From Caprimulgus europaeus (Eukaryota; Chordata; Aves; Caprimulgiformes; Caprimulgidae): a DNA stretch of 64,000 nucleotides. Position numbers and translations under genes: made by a program. Under the pieces are notes generated by a model. It was not told the origin of the DNA, did no database searches, and was given only the letters and a program-made list of their open reading frames with translations. This document shows positions 13,743 through 25,324 of this stretch, one piece after another; within the stretch, counting starts at the first letter, position 1, and every line of letters starts with the position of its first letter. The stretch is from NCBI GenBank assembly GCA_907165065.1, contig OU015525.1:53329537-53393536 (forward strand), given 5' to 3'.

Positions 13743-15851
13743 CCCAAACCATTGAATGGGCCAAGTACCTGCCCAAGTACTTGGCACTTGGAAATATTGG
13801 ACATAATTTCCTGTAGTGTAACATTATTAATTTTGCTGGTAGTGTACCATCAGCAGAATCCAAATGTGAGTCCAAACCTGGAACCAGTGAGCTGGCACTG
13901 CATCGTATAGCTTTAGCTGCTGACTCTTGTGGCTTTCCGTTTTCCAGCTCTCTTGGTAAGCTTCAGAGAGAAGTAACAACCACAAGAAATTTATGGCAAA
14001 TTGAAAAGATATCAAATGATTAATGTATTAGATTTTGGGTTTACTGTGTCAGGTGTTAAGCTGAGGTTACAAATATAATATATATGCCTTTTTATATGTA
14101 CTCTTTTTACTGTGCTGTCAGAAATGTGCAGAAAATTCAAACACCTAAGCAAATGAAAAATATTTCTGCCAATTCTCAGTGCAATTGAACCTTTTCAGCT
14201 TCATTTAACTTCTTCTACAAACCAAAAGCAATTTTCAGAGAAGATAAATGATTTTCACTGCAGGAATGCCAAAGTTTCTCAGATAAAATGGGCAACATTT
14301 GCTGGATAAAAGTGGATAAAAGATGTGCCTTTTATTTTACAATAAAAATTATCCATTTAAAAGCCTTTGCACTGATCAAAATGGAAAATATTTTATATAC
14401 TTATGAGAAAAAATTGTGAAAGATGTGTTTGTTGCAGTGCTGATAAAATAATGTGACAGTTTCTGGAAATATTTCCTGAGTGTTGAAGATATATAAAAAA
14501 TAAAGGAGGTATATGGCAAAACTGTCTCTTCACTTACACACCATGTGTAGAGGGAAGGAAGATTGACTAGTGTCATGCACCAAATAGGGTCTTTTCCCAA
14601 AAGTTTTCAGCAAGCAAGGGTAGATGCTTTGCAGTTAGTGAGATGGGTGCACGGTGTGTTCACCATATCAGAAGCAGTGTGAAAGCACATGTATTTTTGA
14701 ACATTATTTTGACCTAGAGTTAGTAAGGAAGGAGGACAGAAGTATAGAAATCCCTATTCAATTTGAAAACTGCAAGACTAAATGTTATTCTTTATTTAAA
14801 TCAGGTTATATAGGCATAGTCTAGCCCATAAAAAATTTTTTTTAAAAAAATTAAAAGCATAAATTCAATTTTTACATGTTCAACTTTGTAATTTTTGTTA
14901 AAAATTTATTCTTTGCTCCCAGTAAACCATCCAGTTAATTAATTACTTTAAATATAACAGATATTCTTGGTGTATGTATGTGTATAATAAGCTAATCTAT
15001 GCACTCAATTTTGCTAAGTCATTAGCTGCTGTATTAATTAGACTGTACAATAGTACAGATTGACCTCTTTCTGAAAAAAAAACAAACAAACAACAAACTT
15101 TTAGTGATTTTTGACTCTCAGAACCAGAGAAATCTCTTTAGTATAGAAGCTTGAAACATCTTTGATATCCACATGTGTTCTGGAGCAGGAGAAGCATAAC
15201 TGACAAAAGTAGTGTCATTGACAGAACTTTCTATGTTAAAGCAAAACTAGATCAGAAATTATTTTTTTATTGGACAATTATGGGGCCTCAGGCTTCAAGG
15301 GATAATTATTACAATGATGCAAAATAATAAAGCTTCTGTTTAATTATAAACACACATATTTTCAATTTTCTTTTAAAACTTATAGGCACTACACTTATTC
15401 CTTAAGTCGCTCAGTAAAGAAAAAGCCGTGTGCTTTTTCTTAATAAAATATGTCACAGAGAAAGGACTATGATTTCCAGAAAATAAGACAACCAGTAGTT
15501 TGAACTCTAGATTGTGTGCTCAGTGCAGTTTACTTAAAAAGGCTGTGATTTCTCATTTCCTCTGGCATAACCACAGTTTCTTAGCTCATACCCAGATCAG
15601 ATCAAATCCTTTCAAAATTAGCCTAACACAGCTATTATTATTCTATGTAGGACAAATGTGATCCTAACAGAATGTTACAGGAGTTATTGTTATTAATAAT
15701 CATACCCTGCAATACACTCCAAGAGTCTCAGGAATTACTGGATCCTATTGTATGCTCTAATATGGAGATAGTCATCCCATGTCTTCTCCCCCCAGACATA
15801 CTCAGCTAAAGCAGCTCTCATATACAAAAGAGATAACATTTCTTATTTTGC
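13743..15851. other. Non-coding AT-rich spacer
   Basis: No gene or dispersed repeat is recognised. Short tracts include an A/T palindromic run at 14829-14852 (AAAAAATTTTTTTTAAAAAAA) and an (AAAC)n-like tract at about 15074-15097. Small open frames here have no domain features. Confidence 0.55.
14829..14852. repeat. A/T self-complementary tract
   Basis: A run of A, then eight T, then seven A is self-complementary and could form a hairpin or simply be low-complexity DNA. Similar smaller T-then-A switches occur near 24266-24289 and 56950-56967. Confidence 0.6.
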
Positions 15852-16665
15852 TAAGGCCATTGACCAAGTGCAAAACCCTGCACCTGGAATGACATAACCA
15901 AAGAGAACCAAAGAGTCCAGTACAGGCTGGGGAGCAGTCTTGCTGAAAGGGACCTGGGGGTCTTGGTGGACAACAAGTTGAACATGAGTCAGCAGAGTGC
16001 TGCTGCTGCACCAAAGGCAAATTTGATCCTGGGCTGCATCTGCGGGTGCATTACTAGCAGAGATAGAGGTGTGACCATCCCACTCTATTCAGCGCTGATC
16101 AGGCTGCCTATAGAGTTCTGTGTCCAGTTCTTGTCCCCACAGTTCAAAAAAAGATGCAGACAGACTGGAGAGGAGAGCCACAGAGATGATCAACAGGCTG
16201 GAGAACCTGCTACATGTGGAAAAATTGAAGAGTCTATGTCTTTTGTTCCTGGAGAAGAAAAGGCTCAAGGGGGACGTCATCACAGTATTCTAGTACCTAT
16301 TGGGTAGCTAGAAAGGGGTCAGAGGATCTTTCATTACAAGGAGACACCTGCAAAAGACAAGGGGAAAAGGGCACAAGTTGTACCAGGAGACATTTTGTCT
16401 TGATATAAGAAAGACTTTTTTTACAGTGCGAACAATCATTCACCGGAACAACCTCCCCAGGGACGTGGTACAGTCCCCATCAATGGAGGTTTTAAGTTGA
16501 GATTGGACAGGGTGCTAGTCTCATCTAGGCTCCTTCCCACAAAAGGTTGGACCCCATGGTCTTTTGAGGTCCCTTTCAACCTGGGCAAACTGGATAGTGT
16601 TAGGTTTACAGTCAGACTTGATCTTAAAGGTCTTTTCCAAACAAAACAATTCTATGATTCTATAA
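15852..16665 (+). mobile_element. CR1 LINE, 5'-truncated, with composite 3' end
   Basis: CR1 homology begins near 15852 (AAGTGCAAAACCCTGCACCT). It continues through the ORF2 C-terminal region to an octamer tail, ATTCTATGATTCTATAA, at 16649-16665. Recognisable translated words are DNKLNMSQQ, LYSALIRLPIEFCVQF and PQFKK. The frame then breaks up after about residue 60 of the open segment at 15963-16307. The 3' UTR is odd because it carries two successive CR1 termini. The first (16546-16586, with TCTTTTGAGGTCCCTTTCAA) matches the terminus of the 13066 copy. The second (16592-16665, with TTAGGTTTACAG and CTTAAAGGTCTTTTCCAA) matches the terminus type of the 25325 copy. Divergence and many stops indicate an older insertion. 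Confidence 0.88.
15963..16307 (+). pseudogene. CR1 ORF2 C-terminal fragment, decayed
   Basis: The first 60 or so codons of this frame read as CR1 ORF2 C-terminus (MSQQSAAAAPKANLILGC, TSRDRGVTIPLYSALIR, CVQFLSPQFKK). After that the frame leaves the CR1 sense at about 16155, where an indel in an A-run is likely (AGTTCAAAAAAAGATGCAG). The remaining C-terminal coding sequence is present only in other frames. It is not functional. Confidence 0.75.
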
Positions 16666-16719
16666 CTGTATTCTCTGAAGGTCAAGGAGTAACTACAATA
16701 TATGATAAGAGAGTAGAAT

Positions 16720-17340
16720 AAGAATCACAGAAAGGTTTGGTTCATAATGCACTTATGGAGGTTGTCTAGACCAACCATGTGTTGACAGCAGGTTTATCAG
16801 GATCTTGTCCAGTTAAAGTTTGAAAATATCAAAAAAAGCAAATGTCACTGCCTCATCATGTTGAGCTTCACCACTTCATGATTTATTTTTTTCCTTATAT
16901 CCAGTAGGAATTTCTTTTGCTGCAGCTTGTGACCATTGCCTCGTTCTTCCACTGTGCGTGTCTTAGAAGACCCTGGCTTCATCTTCTCTACAACTCCTTT
17001 CTAGGTACTTGAAGAGAGTAACTAGATCTTCCCTAAACCTATTTTCTTCAAGCTGAACAAACTCAGCTCCATCAGCTTCACTTTGTAAAATACATGCTCC
17101 AGGTCCCTAAACATGCTCATGGATGTCTCCTGGACCGTCTCAAGTTCATTGATACTCCTCTTGCACTGGAAAGGGGGGATTAAAAACAGAATGCAACTCT
17201 GAATATACAGCCTCACCACAATGCTAGACAAAACAGGATTCTCAGTGCCCTCAAACTGCTACTTATGCTCCTGTCGATGCAGCCCAATGTGCTTTTAGCT
17301 TTCCTTGCAGGAGCATGTAGCTGGCTTGTGTTCAGTAGCT
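16720..17340 (-). mobile_element. CR1 LINE remnant, diverged
   Basis: Reverse-orientation CR1 with its 3' end at the left (AAGAATCACAGAAAGG at 16720-16735, one degenerate octamer). It continues through the ORF2 C-terminal region to about 17340, where CAGCCCAATGTGC and GCTGGCTTGTGTTCAG correspond to the [12 protein letters not shown] and MSQQ coding area of better copies. Minus-strand residues such as RDLEHVFYKVKLMELSLFSLKK (17022-17231 frame) echo the [15 protein letters not shown] word. The frame is broken by stops and indels. Its 3' end faces the 3' end of the preceding CR1 across only about 54 bp. Confidence 0.82.
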
Positions 17341-17717
17341 CAAATAGGTTTAACCTTACTGTCTTGGTTATCAGGGAAAGCATAGTGCAGCTGTGGTCAT
17401 AACGTATTTGGGACCTGCTGGCAGGGCCTAAACAACCTGGTTTAGAGCTAGCTTAGCTCTGTTTTCAAAAGTAGAAGTCACACAAAACACATTTATCCCA
17501 AGTCTCAGCTATTGTAGCACGAGGCAGAAACATACTGGCTTGACAACATTGTCACTTTAATGGTTAAATGCAGGGAGAAAGGCAGACCAAGTGAGCCGGA
17601 TGATGCACAGCCACTTGAGAAAAAGGCGTGCTACCTGGTACGTGACATTGAGAGTGCTGAGAGCCACTGATGGGGAACACTGCACAATGTCAGACAATTT
17701 CTGTTTTCTGTTTTGAC
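17341..17717. other. Spacer between CR1 remnants
   Basis: The spacer is moderately GC-rich compared with its surroundings. I recognise no gene or repeat family. It could be more decayed CR1 or another old element. Confidence 0.4.
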
Positions 17718-17950
17718 AAGCTCATCCAGTCCACTTCCTCGCCCCAGGGCAGACTCAGCTGTCACTGACTCCGTAATTCCTGGCTAATGTTTGTCTCACC
17801 TGCAGTTAAAAAACTCCCATCTGGTAGGTTCTCCAGGCAGTTGTGTCCTTGCTTCACTGCCCTTATGGTTAAAAACAAATTCCTAATATCTACCCTGATA
17901 CAGAGCCATCATTTTAGGCTTCCAGAAAAAGTTATTGTTAAGATAACAGA
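17718..17950 (-). mobile_element. Very old CR1 remnant
   Basis: The words appear in the order expected of a reverse-oriented CR1 3' region: CATCCAGTCCACTTCCTCGC, AATGTTTGTCTCACCTGC, TTAAAAAACTCCCATCTGG, CTCCAGGCAG, ACAAATTCCTAATATCTACC and CAGAGCCATCATTTTAGGC. This matches the layout of older avian CR1 subfamilies: the target-proximal 3' UTR, then the coding stretch for the last residues of ORF2. There are many substitutions and no open frame. The identification rests on word order rather than on an alignment. Confidence 0.6.
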
Positions 17951-19309
17951 CAGATACTTGTGTGATGTGATTTAGGAGCAACTGGCCCTGTCTTGGACCA
18001 CATCCTACAAACTGAATGACGTCTTGGGGGCCTTTCCAGCCCCATGTGCCATGATTTCTCTGGTTATTGTTCTGCTTTCAGGAAAATCATTTGACAGCTA
18101 AATCATCTGGAAGTTTTATTTCTGCATGAGGCTGAAGGGAATACTGAAAGATGACAGAGAGGTAAATGCCCTATAGATGCAACAAAGGTTAAAAACATGC
18201 TGTAACAGTGACATTCTTAGGATGTGATTTTGTATCTGCCTGGATAATATATCACCTCAAGTATGGATAATCTGCTCTTTTTAAAATGGAATAATAGATT
18301 GTACTTATATATCAATTTGTGAATAGAAAATAAATATTTATAGCAAGAAAACGTTTATTTTCTTATCTAAAAAAACCCTCTACAGTTAAACCAGAAAGAG
18401 TGTATTAGTCATACAAACATTTTGAAGGAAGGAATGTAACTATGTCTGTAGTCTAGCACAAAATATTTCATTTCAGAGAAAATATTTTTGGAGCCTTATT
18501 GTCACCTCTGAACAAAGTTCACTGAATTGGATTCACCTTTGCATAAAGTTCTTCTACATCATATGGAATGTAATTATGGCTGTTGTGCTAATGGAAAAGG
18601 TACACTACTTCAAAGAGATTAGCAGAAGAACACTGAGTTGCTTAAATTCTGCCTTTTTCAAGGCTTTGAGAGGAGTAATTGCTCTAGGCTTTTTACACGT
18701 ATGATCAGTCTCTCTGACCCTGAACCCAGCTGGAACTTCTTGGACATGACTGAACCCCTTTATATTCTGCACTAATTTGGTTTCTGTTAGCTCAGATGTA
18801 CTCTAAAATTTGAAAGAATATGGCACAACAGAGAAAATTAAGATGACAGTAATTCAAGGCCACAGTTAGATAACACCTATGGGCTGATCTTATAATTGGT
18901 AAAATTCATTAAGAATTCCCATGTTTATCAAGCAACATTTCCAACAAATGTAAAAAACATATAAAGGTGTACTACACTTTTTTTCCTAATTGGCTTTTTT
19001 CCACATAGAACTTATTTTAAAAAAAATTCTAAGTATAAATATGCCCATAAATTTATTATACTTGCTAAATAGTTAATAATGACAGCACCTTTAATTACTG
19101 ATGAAGAGCAAGGTATTAAGCTACTAACAGCAGCTCTTGAGCAACTGAAGTTCCATAAGCATGCAGCGATTACTGTCAGTGACTAAAAAATTAATTGAGT
19201 TGAATTCTCATTGAGTTTTGAGCTAAACTCAGACAAACTCATAGACTCACTCATTCAGAAGTACTTTGAATTGAATGCTCTATTCTTCTTAGTCTTCATT
19301 CCCTTTTAG

Positions 19310-19325
19310 AAAAAAAAAAAAAAAA
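19310..19325 (+). repeat. Homopolymer A16
   Basis: An uninterrupted run of A. No recognisable retrocopy body lies immediately upstream. Confidence 0.85.
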
Positions 19326-21419
19326 TCATCACAAAATCAATATTGCTTACACAGTAACATCCATGTTTGGTTTCTCAAACTTGTAATGGATGGTATAACA
19401 GACTGTGGAAACAGATACATGTATTTTGCAGAAGTTATTCAATTATATCCTGACCATCTAGCAGATGAAGATGGTGAGTGAGCTGTGAGTTTCAATGCTA
19501 CAATCTCCTCCATGTTTCAGTTGCCACATGTCACCAGGCAGACAGGCAGCCCTGGGCTGAGAGAGACACCACACAGCTGCAAATGTGACTGCTAAACCTA
19601 AATGACATGTACAAAATCCTTTGAGGATCTGAGATTTAGGGCTTTATCCAGACCTCAGTGTCATATTAGCAGAATACTAACATTTCCTTTGTCCTTGCCC
19701 TTTGCCTCCTTCAACCGCTGAAATACCTGAAGCCTTGGGAATAGAATCTGACTTTAGCGGTAAGCAGCTTCTTATCTCTATGTGCATTTAGAAGGCAACC
19801 ATCCTTATGTAGGAAGCATTGCAGTTTTAGGTGGCAGTTCACCTGTCTTGTGGTGCACAGTTTGGGATGAGGTTGCTGCATGCTGTTTGGGCCATCTTCC
19901 CTTTGCTGACCCAAGCAGGGCACCTAAGATGACTCTAAAAGTGCTAAAAATGTCACTGAGCACTACTACCAGGACTACTTGGATGTACAGCAGCCAAGGG
20001 GAGCCATTACCTTGGCCAGGAATATAAGGCAGGTCAAAAGGCCTTCAATTAAAACAAATTGTCACATCTAGTGTGATGTGAGTCTACTAGTATTTGTTGC
20101 TTCAGATGTGTTTCTAAATTATGCTGCAGTGAACACGAAGACGAAGGTGCTAGAAAGCTACTTTCTTGATCACAGCTTCAGTTTCACAGCCTTAATTGCT
20201 ACTTATGAGGCCCTTGGTAGCTCAGTCCTCATTGAACGCCTTAGTAAGCTAATGGTTGGCACAATTTAAATTAATTAAGCAACATGAAACATTCACAACC
20301 AAGATTTTTAATACTGTAGTCTTAAAACAGGGATTGTACTAATAGATTTTTTTTAACTGCTAATAAGAAGTCAGTGCAGGATGCAGGACCTTAGTAGTGA
20401 CCCTCTTGCCCAACTACCAGAATGTTCATGTTGCAGTCTGTCACAGCAGATTGCCAGTGCCAAGCAGAAACTGGAATTTTTACTTGATTTATAGTTTTCT
20501 TCTAGGTAGCAAAAACGCCACTGTACCTTCTGTGTTTTGGCATGCAGACAGTGCATAAAGTAAAAGAACCATAAGACAGGACTTGAAATCTGTATAATTT
20601 TTGCAAGCTTCAGTTTCTTCCTCTCTTTAATAATTGTGTAATAAGGAACTGATATTTCAGAACTGATATATGACATGCTAATAACAAATTGGCAAGTAAC
20701 AAAGTAATTTTATGTCACGTAAATGCAATACCTAAAGTAAAAATACATTTTTCTAAAACAAGTAACTTCGAGCCCTACATGATTAAGTGAGTAATGAACT
20801 ACTTAATTCTGAGGGCACAGGTTCTACTGGAAATTCTAATACTTCTGTTATAAATACAGTGTAAATTGTATTTAAATTGTCTTTAATCAGATTATCTTGG
20901 CACTTTTTACAAATAGTAAGTAAACTGTAAATACTTTATCAAGACAACAAAATGATAATTAGATCCATTTAAGCAACATATAAACTAAAAGCCTGGGAAG
21001 ATTAACCTGTTTTCCTGTTTAGACTCAAGGGCAAAAGAAAATAGAGGAAAGGCTGATTAGATAGGGACTTGAAGGAAACATACTGAATAGCTTGAAATTT
21101 AAGAAAGCATAGGTGAAGACTGGTTCCAAAATCCACCTACTCTGGTAAGAACAGAAATTTGTGACAGCTTCTAAATATAGCTTTTCTACTCTTGCTAAAG
21201 CCTCTTTTTACTTAAACAGTATCAGCAATCCTTTCTTCAGCTTTTCTTCATAAAAATTTGCAGCCCACTGTTGCTTTTCACTGACCAGACCAGTAAAATA
21301 CTGGATACATACCTGTGATTTGCCTAAGGATTTTGACAGGCACACCAAATCTGATAAAAGGCATTCTAGGTTATTTGAACCTTGCTTAAAGTGGAGAGTG
21401 ACATACTATTTTGAAAAAA

Positions 21420-21830
21420 AATCCCACACATTTCACTGGAAGGAGGCAGAGAAACATGTAATCAATGGATAGAAAAAGCAGCAAATAAGTGGGTGGAGGA
21501 AGCACAGGAACCTAGGAATACTGGGTAAGGGAAGAACTTCAAACTGCAGAAAGGTGAAATGGGAAGAATCAAAAAATACAGAGAAACAAAGAAGACAAAC
21601 GAAGGGAATTGAGAATGATGCTAAACCAGAAAAAAGGCTAAAAAGAACTTTTCTCCCATTAAGTAAATAATAATTTAAAAATGTGGGGGCAGGGGAAAAT
21701 AATAAAGACATAAAGGAAAAATTGAACAAAGCAAAGAATGAAGGGGAAAGACAATGGAAGGAACAACAAAAAGGGAATGAGATATTGATTGAATGCAGAC
21801 AAGATGGAGAAAAAGCAATGAAATGCCCAC
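21420..21830. repeat. Purine-rich segment
   Basis: Over about 400 bp the plus strand is dominated by A and G, with pyrimidines mostly as single interruptions. The minus-strand open frame inside it is a by-product of the pyrimidine-rich complement (poly Phe, Ser, Leu) and is not a gene. Confidence 0.65.
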
Positions 21831-24800
21831 ATTTTGTGTTTAGGTAGTGATATATTTTTTTAGTACAAGTTTAATCTTTTGTGACAGCCATAATTATGCA
21901 AAATAGCAATCTGCATCCTAAATATCTAGTAAAAGCAGAAGTACTAGTTTACAGTCTTCAAGAGAACACATACCGTGTGTCATAAATTATGACATTTTTC
22001 AGCATAATAGCTGTCATAATCAGTCTGTTCAGAAATTCAGTGATTAAGATTTAGCTAAAGCCTGAGTAATTTTTATAGCATATATGTGGCATTGCTCTTG
22101 TTCAGACATGGTGATTTTTAAATGAATGGCTGACACAATGATATCTTGAAATCAATAAGCTGAAATATCGGCCAGGAGGAATGAGGGAGTAGAAAAAGAA
22201 TTGGTTAGCTCCGTAATGGTTTGCAATCATTGCTATATCCTCTCAAATAATGCTTTATGCATCACGCCATCTCTTTTATCAGGAGAGTAAGGTGCAAATG
22301 AAAATGGCACCCCAAAAGGTTTTGAAGTCTAAAATAGTAGGATTAAAACCAGCTGTAGTTGTTGGGTGAGAAGCTTGACTAAGAACAAGCCATAGATTCT
22401 TTACTGCTGTCACAGTATTTTTTCTCTAACATTTGTTAGTTTATTTGTTGTTACACTAGGGAATCATTACAGGCTTCTCATTGGACATTACTTAACAGCA
22501 CTATATATTGGACTAGTAACTCCAGAAGAAATAAAACAACACTTTACTGCCCTGAAGTGCTTAACCCCATGACACCTGCCAGGAATGAAATTGGATGGGA
22601 TATTTCCCTCAGTACCAGAATTGAAAAGGTCTTGAAAGAAGCAGTAGCTCTTTACAGCTAGCAGACTCATTTTAAGCAGGAAAAATCCCCAAGCCCAACC
22701 CATCCCCAAAACCTGGATTAGAAACAAGCTGTATAGAATTTAAGGTTTGTATCTTAGCTACAAGAACTAAGTGAAACCAAGGGAATAGCATAGGCAACTA
22801 GCATCTTTTTGCTGGAAAGGGGATCTTGATTCTAGTATGCTGATTGTTGTAATCATAAGTTGGCTTGAACAAATAATGTTTGGTATGTGGATGATTCAAC
22901 ATCTACATGTAGAACAAATCTTTTGTTCCAAAAAGTAACCAATAGTCAATTACAACCCCAAAACATGTATGTTTTCTGTAAAGTAGGATTTAGATAAACA
23001 TCTTCCAAAATTCAGCTAATATTGCACTCTCAAGAAGAATAAATACCATGGTAGTCTATTTAGAAAACATCCATTCCTTTTAATTCTCTGTAGATCAATA
23101 TAAAAAATCTTGGTTTGTTGAGATGTACTAGTCATTTCCCAAATATTTAAGTAAAAGGGCTTAATTCATGATTGGTTAAGTTGGGCACATGAGTATTGCT
23201 AAAATGGTAACACTATAGGTTTTTTATCTCTACTAAGCTTCCCAATTCTCTCTTCAAACATTTGAATGGTGTAATTAGCATCTTCATTTGGCAAGGGAAA
23301 ATGTTAAAATTCAGATGGAACTCATCTAATTTTAAGCTTCCTATAGAATGGAGTCAATCAAGCTCTTATTATTTTGATATCTGCATATATTTAATTATAG
23401 CTAGTTAAACTGTATATTTCACAGAGAAATTTGTAAGGGTATGCAGAGCGTGTCCATTGTCACTGTCATTGACTTTTTGTCAAATATTATAAGGTCCATT
23501 TTTGTACAGGACTCTAAAATCAGGAATCAATTTGCTAGCTCAAATGAAGATTCCTTCCAAAAAGATTAAAAGTATCCAGCATTTTCAAATATTCTTTATA
23601 CTGATAATTAATGTAGCTATATTTTTTAGCTTACTATCAAACTACCTTCTTATTATTGCTACCTTATTATCAGGTCGTTTGTACCAAGTTTGGACACATT
23701 TTCTGTTGTGAGTTTGGGTTTAGCTTTTTTTCCATATGGTAAGCCTGACAGCTGTTGTTTTGTTGAAAGTTTGCTCTTTTTAAATTACTGTTAGCACTAT
23801 GCTGTGCCTCTACTGCAGATTCAGTGAAATGGAAATGAAGGAAAGGTGCTACTCAAAACAAAGAGAAAGCTGATATAATTGCTTGCCCAGCAGCTTCAAA
23901 TGAAAAATCAAAAAGGTGTTTGCAATCCAGTGATGTGCTTGCAGTCTACGTCCTGCAGCAAATTCAGGGCCTAAGTAAAACTGGCCAGGGAGGCAAAGAG
24001 CTGGGCTTCCTTTCAGTTCAACCAGAGATTTGGGATTGATACTTGTATTTTTCCTAAGAGGTTAAGAACATATTAAAGAGGAAAATAGCAATCCATACAA
24101 ATTCCATTCTTCTCTTTGCTGTGGACGAAATTCACCACAAACATGTTGTGAAAGGTTACAGTTAATTCTGTCATGTTCATAAATGCTAAAGCTGTGGTTT
24201 AAACAAGACTTTTCTCCTCAGTGGTTTTCATAATCTTTTTTTTCTTTGTTTGGGTTTTGTTTGGATTTTTTTTAGAGAGAAAAAAAAAAGGCATAATAAC
24301 AGAGGTCCAACAGCTCATATTTAAAAACAAAAAAGAGAAAAATATTGTCAGCCTGTGAAAGAGAAGTGAGTGAATACACTTTCCACATACTCCCTTAGAA
24401 GAAAAACATATGCAAGCAGAGGGATTCAGGTCATAAAAACAATTTTGAACCTCTGTCTTGAGGCAGAGCTGCTGGCAGGGAACAGAAGCAGAGACATGCT
24501 TTTCCACCTCTTAGAGTAAATCCCACATCACTTTGATGACCCAGTAGAAGATTAAGTTAAACATGGATGGTCTCATGACTTCAGAAGAGCTTACAGTGCT
24601 GTTTGAGGGAGATCTCTAGAAAATAAAAATGACTGTTCTTCTGAGGAACATATATATTCCTCTTAATCTATGCCACCACATAAATCTGGAATTAAAGATG
24701 TCAGAAAGTACATAATGTAAAGCCTGCGTCACTGTTAATGTTAAAGTGAACAGCTGAACTGTTGAAAAAATAACAACCCCAAATTTAAAATTCAACTGTC

Positions 24801-25324
24801 ATATTGATAAATTACACTAATTTATGTGCTTATAGAACTCCAAAAACAGCAACAGAATTAGACATGAACAAAACAGAACAGTAATTATATAGGACCTCAG
24901 AGTATATTGAGAACTATCTACACTAGACTGAAGGATCATTTCTTTAATAAATTGCTGCATTTTACCTAATATTCCAACTCCTCTGGGTCATAGGTTTCAT
25001 ACAGGCATAAGGAATAATTCCTTAAGGTACAGTGAGCCAGTGAAACTCTGTGAATAAAGGAAAAGACCTGTGTATCTCCTATATGCATTACATAGAACTC
25101 AGCTGTATTACAAAGAAGAATTTGTTTTTATTATATGCATTTAATAATAAATAAAATCTGGTGTCCTTTCTGGATAAAAATGTTCTGTTGTTTAATTATA
25201 AGTTTTTACTGAGGGATTTCCAAAGAAATATCACTGTAGCTGAGAACTTCTGTTTTTGACCTTCCCAAGGCAGATAAATTCCCTACACATTTTCCTGCAG
25301 AAAATCTAATAGGTTTCACTCTGT

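Larger units (their letters stand above)
17951..25324. other. Non-coding AT-rich DNA with purine-skewed segment
   Basis: No gene or dispersed repeat is recognised. Notable points are an A16 run at 19310-19325, a slightly GC-richer patch at 19490-20040 without recognisable coding sense, and a strongly purine-biased plus strand at about 21420-21830 (listed separately). A T-then-A low-complexity switch lies at about 24235-24290. Open frames at 19782-20027 and 20371-20676 show no domain, splice context or codon bias that I can defend. Confidence 0.5.

Noticed and set aside
13312..13755. 147-codon plus-strand open frame
   Set aside because: It is the antisense shadow of the CR1 ORF2 fragment at 13165-13742.
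19782..20027. 81-codon open frame in a GC-richer patch, considered as an exon or retrogene
   Set aside because: None of the three frames gives a recognisable protein, and no convincing AG/GT boundaries bracket a conserved segment.
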